Below, one piece after another: positions 5,777 to 5,782 of a stretch of DNA of 5,782 bases (positions within the stretch are counted from its first letter, which is position 1; every line of letters starts with the position of its first letter). The DNA comes from an uncultured Pseudanabaenaceae cyanobacterium. GTDB taxonomy: Bacteria > Cyanobacteriota > Cyanobacteriia > PCC-9006 > JAAUQQ01. Position numbers and translations under genes: made by a program. The notes below the pieces were generated by a model. That model worked only from the letters and a program-made list of their open reading frames with translations, had not been told where the DNA came from and did no database searches. The stretch spans positions 1-5,782 of the forward strand of contig CALLPZ010000053.1 in the NCBI GenBank assembly GCA_938015405.1. Direction: 5' to 3'.

Positions 5777-5782
5777 TAGGAG

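Overview
The window looks like chromosomal DNA of a cyanobacterium. The HIP1 octamer GCGATCGC occurs five times (231, 1102, 3689, 4240, 4255), where about 0.1 would be expected by chance in 5.8 kb. One gene encodes a PatA-type response regulator, a family characteristic of cyanobacteria, and another encodes a small PEP-CTERM exported protein. I cannot name the genus from the sequence. Apart from AT-rich DNA at about 520-720, base composition is fairly even, and I see no insertion sequence, CRISPR array, tRNA or rRNA.

Layout: (1) On the minus strand, 1-467 is the N-terminal part of an exported-type protein with a pre-peptidase C-terminal (PPC) domain; the gene runs off the left edge and has an ambiguous start. 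(2) 517-1083 has no convincing gene but holds a good sigma-70 type promoter on the plus strand and a hairpin. (3) 1084-2268 (+) is a complete M20 family metallo-amidohydrolase with all metal ligands. (4) 2269-2364 separates two convergent genes and contains a hairpin. (5) 2365-3117 (-) is a PEP-CTERM protein with a signal peptide and a C-terminal sorting signal. (6) 3118-3312 is its upstream region. (7) 3313-3356 (-) is a textbook intrinsic terminator, about 340 nt past the end of the next minus-strand gene, so 3357-3696 is transcribed but apparently noncoding. (8) 3697-5043 (-) is a PatA-like response regulator: N-terminal DUF4388/PATAN region, Pro/Arg-rich linker, C-terminal CheY-like receiver. 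(9) 5044-5269 carries a -10 element and a GC-rich nested inverted repeat at the predicted transcript start. (10) 5270-5776 (-) is a conserved-looking membrane protein with two transmembrane helices, with its start at or beyond the right edge.

The genes do not form an obvious pathway or operon. The two exported proteins point to the cell envelope or exterior, the response regulator belongs to a family linked to motility and cell patterning, and the amidohydrolase is metabolic. The less ordinary signals are noncoding: the distal terminator behind the response regulator, the structured leader in front of it, and the long leader before the amidohydrolase. I did not find clear evidence of a new multi-gene system.
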